Assembly (NCBI GenBank): GCA_937864975.1
Contig: CALMDI010000654.1
Location: 1 to 6,500 of the forward strand
Reading direction: 5' to 3'
DNA length: 6,500 nucleotides
Origin: an uncultured Chloroflexota bacterium
Lineage (GTDB): Bacteria; Chloroflexota; Anaerolineae; Aggregatilineales; Phototrophicaceae
A program made the position numbers and the translations under genes. Each line of letters starts with the position of its first letter. The stretch's first letter is position 1. Below the pieces are notes generated by a model, which had not been told where the DNA came from, ran no database searches, and saw only the letters and a list, made by a program, of their open reading frames with translations. Of the stretch, positions 5,432 through 6,500 are shown piece by piece.

Positions 5432-6500
5432 TATACATCCACCCACTGACGCGACTCCGCGCTGGCAATCGCCGCGTCGATGAGTTCGGAGACACGCGCG
5501 CCTTCCTCGAAGTCGGGCGTGCAGGGCTGGTTGTCGGAAATCGCGGTGATGAACTCGCGCGCCATCGTGTCCTGCTGGCGAAAGACGTCTTTATAGGTGT
5601 TGTGAACCGTGTCCCGCCGCGCGCCGTTCCAGATGTCCTCCGGCACGGACAGCGCGTGCGGCTTCTCGCCCATCTGACAGCCTCGCACTTCCTGCACCTC
5701 GTCCCAGTCGATCTCATTATACAGCGTCCCCGCCGAGCCGTGGAAATCCATGTGATGCGTCTGTCCCATAGGGGTGCCCTCGTGCGCCAGCGACGTGACC
5801 TGAAGGCAGCCATAGGCGCCGTTGGCAAAGCGCACCATCAGCGCCGCGCTGTCGTCCCCCCGCGTATAGTCGAAGCCGTCCGGGCGGCTGGGGCGCTCGA
5901 TCATGGTTTCGCACAGGCAGCACAGCGACGCAATCTCCCCGTAGAACCAGCGCGCAAGGTGCAGCCAGTGCGTGCCCAGTTCGCCAAGCACGCCGGAGCC
6001 TGCCACGTCTTTATCGAAACGCCATTCATACTTCGGCTCGCGCCCGAAACCGGCGTAATACCGCATATTCAAATGATACGGTTTGCCAATGTACCCCTCG
6101 TCGATCAGACGCTTGACGTAACGGGTCGTCGGCATGTAGCGATAGGTGAAGGGCACCATCGTCTTGACACCCGCCTGCCGCGCGCGATCTGCCATCTCAC
6201 GGGCATTCGCGCCGTTCTGCGCCAGCGGCTTGTCGCACAGAACGTGCAGCCCGGCGTCGAGCGCGTAGAGCACAATCGGGTAATGCGTATCGGTAGGCGA
6301 GGCAATCACGAGCGCATCCAGGTCGCCACTGTCGATCATGTAGCGGTAATCGGTGTAGGTACAGGGAATATCCCACCGTTGCGCGAAGGCTTGAAGCCGC
6401 TTGTAATCGCGCCCGCACGCGGCGGCAACCGTCGCCTGGGGATGATTCTTCAGCGCGGGTAGATACATGGCATCCGACCACCAGCTTGTGCCGACGACGC
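5431..6500 (-). CDS. Gfo/Idh/MocA-family oxidoreductase, 5' end cut by window edge
   Basis: This is an NAD(P)-dependent dehydrogenase of the glucose-fructose oxidoreductase/inositol dehydrogenase/MocA family, cytosolic, acting on a sugar, cyclitol or related substrate. An ATG at 6468 gives 345 residues, but the frame stays open to the window edge, and the codons before it read VVGTSWWSDA, the typical remnant of the N-terminal nucleotide-binding loop. The true start therefore lies just outside. Counting from the ATG at 6468, the fold is marked by VIASPTDTHY (54-63), the catalytic-lysine motif CDKPLA (K80), TYRYMP (108-113) and the C-terminal-domain motif GVLGELGTHWLHLARW (159-174), whose H167 is at the usual active-site histidine. 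H170 occupies a position that is often Asp in relatives. The C-terminus is complete. The gene converges on the small charged-protein gene with a three-base gap. The substrate cannot be read from sequence alone. Confidence 0.93.
   Translation of the reverse strand, partial: VVGTSWWSDAMYLPALKNHPQATVAAACGRDYKRLQAFAQRWDIPCTYTDYRYMIDSGDLDALVIASPTDTHYPIVLYALDAGLHVLCDKPLAQNGANAREMADRARQAGVKTMVPFTYRYMPTTRYVKRLIDEGYIGKPYHLNMRYYAGFGREPKYEWRFDKDVAGSGVLGELGTHWLHLARWFYGEIASLCCLCETMIERPSRPDGFDYTRGDDSAALMVRFANGAYGCLQVTSLAHEGTPMGQTHHMDFHGSAGTLYNEIDWDEVQEVRGCQMGEKPHALSVPEDIWNGARRDTVHNTYKDVFRQQDTMAREFITAISDNQPCTPDFEEGARVSELIDAAIASAESRQWVDV

Noticed and set aside
5602..6462. 286-codon plus-strand open frame opposite the oxidoreductase
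   Set aside because: It is the antisense shadow of the Gfo/Idh/MocA gene, with His/Arg/Val-rich composition and no domain.

Overview
The window is a GC-rich bacterial chromosomal segment with compact, alternating-strand gene organisation. No phage, IS, CRISPR or rRNA/tRNA gene was recognised. The style (PhoB-type regulator, SDR sugar enzyme, pentapeptide-repeat protein, zinc-hook SbcC, Gfo/Idh/MocA oxidoreductase, GC-rich intergenic palindrome) fits an environmental bacterium, and I would guess Chloroflexota. That is an impression from protein style, not something the window proves.

Layout: (1) 1-626, minus strand: a PhoB/OmpR-family response regulator that runs off the left edge, lacking only the last part of its DNA-binding domain. 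(2) 627-1047: a non-coding divergent spacer with a candidate promoter for each flanking gene and a conspicuous AT-rich hairpin at 811-846. (3) 1048-2491, plus strand: a two-gene unit of an NAD-dependent nucleotide-sugar epimerase/decarboxylase-like SDR enzyme and a pentapeptide-repeat protein, overlapping by 8 bases. (4) 2478-5024, minus strand: an SbcC/Rad50-type ATPase with a complete ABC head and a CxxC zinc hook; its 3' end overlaps the pentapeptide gene tail-to-tail by 14 bases, and no sbcD partner is next to it. (5) 5025-5256: a divergent spacer with a perfect TATAAT box, two palindromes and a promoter and ribosome binding site for a small gene. (6) 5257-5427, plus strand: a 56-residue, highly charged, probably disordered protein. 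(7) 5431-6500, minus strand: a Gfo/Idh/MocA-family oxidoreductase whose first residues lie beyond the right edge.

The genes do not form one pathway. The epimerase suggests sugar-nucleotide supply for glycans, SbcC suggests DNA-end processing, the oxidoreductase suggests sugar or cyclitol metabolism, and the regulator presumably belongs to a two-component system whose kinase is outside the window. I saw no convincing new defence or mobile system. The points most worth a second look are the SbcC without SbcD, the palindromes in the two divergent spacers, the coupling of the pentapeptide protein to the sugar enzyme, and the unrecognised small protein.
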